Source: Bacteroidales bacterium
Lineage (GTDB): Bacteria > Bacteroidota > Bacteroidia > Bacteroidales > P3
NCBI GenBank assembly: GCA_017633985.1
Contig: JAGBOF010000009.1
Span: forward strand, 1-64,000
Length of the DNA stretch: 64,000 bases
Direction: 5' to 3'
Both the position numbers and the translations under genes were made by a program. Below are positions 62,454-64,000 of the stretch, one piece after another. The notes under the pieces are model-generated. The model was not told where the DNA came from. It was given only the letters and a program-made list of their open reading frames with translations, and ran no database searches. The stretch's first letter is position 1. The number at the start of each line of letters is the position of its first letter.

Positions 62454-64000
62454 TTATTGTATAATCACAGTCCTTTCAAAAACGGTTTTATTGTCTGAAA
62501 TCCGCAAAATATAAGATCCTTTAGGCAAATCGCTGACATCAATCCTCGTTTTAGACTGGTTTGCAAGTATTTGAACGGTCTTAACCAACCTTCCCGTCAT
62601 ATCAGTTATGTTTATAATTTCCTTGTTTGCAGATGATTGCATAACAATCTCTATATCAGTAGTTGCAGGATTAGGAAATATTTCAATATATTGCAATCCA
62701 GATACTTCGATTAATGAAGACGATACTGTTAAATGAAGTGTAACAATACTGTCGCAGCCGCCAATGCTTGTAAGAGTATCGGTATATACGCCCTCTTGTG
62801 TATAGGTTTTGCCGTTAAACTTGTATTTTTCACCGCTTTGTATCGTTACCGAATCTACAGTCCAATATACGGGGCTGACTACTAGTGTTATGTGTCTGAT
62901 GCTGTCACAACCGTAAATATTCTGCATCTTTTCTTCATAATATCCCGACGTTGTCAGAGTTTTTCCGCAAAACTCAACGCTTTCTCCCTGACAAATTCTC
63001 ACTGTATCGGAATCTGCGGACTGCACATATACAGGGTTTACCGTCAGATGCAGAATAACAATACTGTCACAACCGTTAACTGACTGCAAACTATCGGTAT
63101 ACACGCCCGATTCACTCTCCGTAAAACCGTATTGCGAATATATTTGTCCGAAACAAATACTGTCATAAATATCTGCAATAAGCGTATCATTAACTTTAAG
63201 ATTCAGGTTAATAATGCTGTCACAGCCGTCGTCAGTAAGCAAACTGTCGGTATAAAAACCCGCTTGCGAAACATTAAAACCGTATTTATCAAATATTTCT
63301 CCGTTACATATTGTATCCACATGCGTGATATTGTAAGCGCTATTGACTTGCAGGCGGAGATTTACAATACTGTCACAACCGTTAGTGCGTTTAAGCGTAT
63401 CGAAATAAGAGCCCGTTTGCGTAAGAGAGAATCCGTATTTATTATAAACTCCCCCTGCACAAACAGTGTCATATATTACTGTGTCGAATACCTCTTTTAC
63501 TTTAAGATTTATTACGATTATGCTGTCACAACCGTTGACTGACTGCATGTTATCGGTATAAACACCCGAAGTTGTAAGTACGGTACCGTTATCAAGCACA
63601 TAACTTCCGTCAGAACATATTTCTACATCTTTATTTACGACAAATGTATCGTAAAAGGTTACGTTATATTGAATTATACTGTCGCATCCTCCGTCGGTAA
63701 TAATTGTATCATAGTAAACACCTGCCTGATTGACGTTGCGGTTATTAAGAGTTAAAATCTCCCCTTTGCACAAGGTTTTATTAATACTGCTGATTCTTGC
63801 TTTCAACTCTATATTATCTATAACAGGCGCAGGGTTTTCTTCCGTTTTATTGTCATTACGCCAAACAAATACCAGTTTTGCAGAGGAACAAGGCGCAGGA
63901 TTGGCTGCCTTTGCATATACTTTCTCCGCATTTTTTAGTTTGTTAATAAAATAATTATCTGTTTTCTCAAATTTAAAGGCATTTGTGCTGTAATATTTTC
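62454..64000 (-). CDS. 3' part of a large secreted repeat protein with T9SS type A sorting domain (partial)
   Basis: The minus-strand frame is open to the window edge, so the N-terminus lies outside; the TTG at 63806 is not a true start. The visible 515 or so residues contain seven repeats of about 50 residues. Each has a cysteine strand (for example VCAGGVYNKYGF), then GxYxDTL...NGCDSIVNLxLxV. The last 75 residues are a sorting domain (LQYIEIFPNPATTDIEIVM, ITDMTGRLVKTVQ, LPKGSYILRISDNKTVFERTVIIQ). Such GCDSI-repeat proteins are common secreted Bacteroidetes proteins, often adhesin-like; the function is unknown. It depends on the type IX system like the C25 peptidase. Confidence 0.88.
   Translation of the reverse strand, partial: KYYSTNAFKFEKTDNYFINKLKNAEKVYAKAANPAPCSSAKLVFVWRNDNKTEENPAPVIDNIELKARISSINKTLCKGEILTLNNRNVNQAGVYYDTIITDGGCDSIIQYNVTFYDTFVVNKDVEICSDGSYVLDNGTVLTTSGVYTDNMQSVNGCDSIIVINLKVKEVFDTVIYDTVCAGGVYNKYGFSLTQTGSYFDTLKRTNGCDSIVNLRLQVNSAYNITHVDTICNGEIFDKYGFNVSQAGFYTDSLLTDDGCDSIINLNLKVNDTLIADIYDSICFGQIYSQYGFTESESGVYTDSLQSVNGCDSIVILHLTVNPVYVQSADSDTVRICQGESVEFCGKTLTTSGYYEEKMQNIYGCDSIRHITLVVSPVYWTVDSVTIQSGEKYKFNGKTYTQEGVYTDTLTSIGGCDSIVTLHLTVSSSLIEVSGLQYIEIFPNPATTDIEIVMQSSANKEIINITDMTGRLVKTVQILANQSKTRIDVSDLPKGSYILRISDNKTVFERTVIIQ

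Noticed and set aside
1..64000. tRNA or rRNA genes
   Set aside because: I saw no GGTTCRAnnCC T-loop with matching acceptor stem, nor any rRNA-like stretch, in the gaps. A covariance-model search would be decisive.

Overview
The window is 64 kb of AT-rich chromosomal DNA from a member of the Bacteroidota, most likely a Bacteroidales-type organism. The evidence is: two proteins with type IX secretion (T9SS) C-terminal sorting domains; many promoters with the Bacteroidetes -7 element TAnnTTTG (two with a -33 TTTG at the expected spacing); DUF4270- and DUF4271-type proteins; a meso-diaminopimelate-type MurE; and the Bacteroidetes order of the division and cell-wall (dcw) cluster. I saw no tRNA, rRNA, CRISPR array, insertion sequence or prophage.

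Layout. 1-9.5 kb: tatD, a gingipain-like C25 peptidase, DUF4271/hemD/rnpA/yidD, an LD-carboxypeptidase and a diiron flavoprotein. 9.6-17.4 kb: a Fic AMPylator, a glycosyltransferase, prfB with a programmed +1 frameshift, nadB, a Gpi18-like membrane protein overlapping a leucine-rich-repeat protein, and dut. 17.5-26.3 kb: hsp20, an HMA-AraC regulator, a thioredoxin-fold protein, a cysteine desulfidase-like protein, a glycosyltransferase, a galM/MFS sugar operon with a clear operator-like dyad, and pfkA. 26.4-37.4 kb: a short glycogen-synthase-like protein, DUF4270 lipoprotein, a MORN-like repeat protein, a UbiA prenyltransferase, maf, dprA, a PAP2 phosphatase, obgE, an M49-like metallopeptidase and gpsA. 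37.5-52.7 kb: the dcw cluster on the minus strand (mraZ, rsmH, ftsL, ftsI, murE, mraY, [murD slot], ftsW, murG, murC, ftsQ, ftsA, ftsZ). 53-64 kb: proS, a Trp/Tyr/Gly/His-rich lipoprotein, a FadL-like outer-membrane protein, queG, dnaE and the 3' part of a large T9SS cargo protein that runs off the window.

Two things stand out. First, nearly every longer gap between genes holds an array built on an exact 21-bp unit (two turns of B-DNA). The sequence inside the unit varies (TGCGACGTCAG-, AATCACGCAG- or AAAACGGCGTTTT-type cores) but the 21-bp register is kept. I count 15 arrays outside genes. One copy lies in frame inside the C25 peptidase gene, and two arrays supply the last codons of ftsW and queG. 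The arrays occur at convergent, tandem and divergent junctions alike, so termination alone does not explain them. Second, the murD position of the dcw cluster holds only a 162-codon ORF that resembles a decayed MurD C-terminal domain without the ATP-binding domain, although MurD catalyses an essential step. FtsZ in the same cluster has an unusually long tail and an unrecognisable conserved C-terminal peptide.
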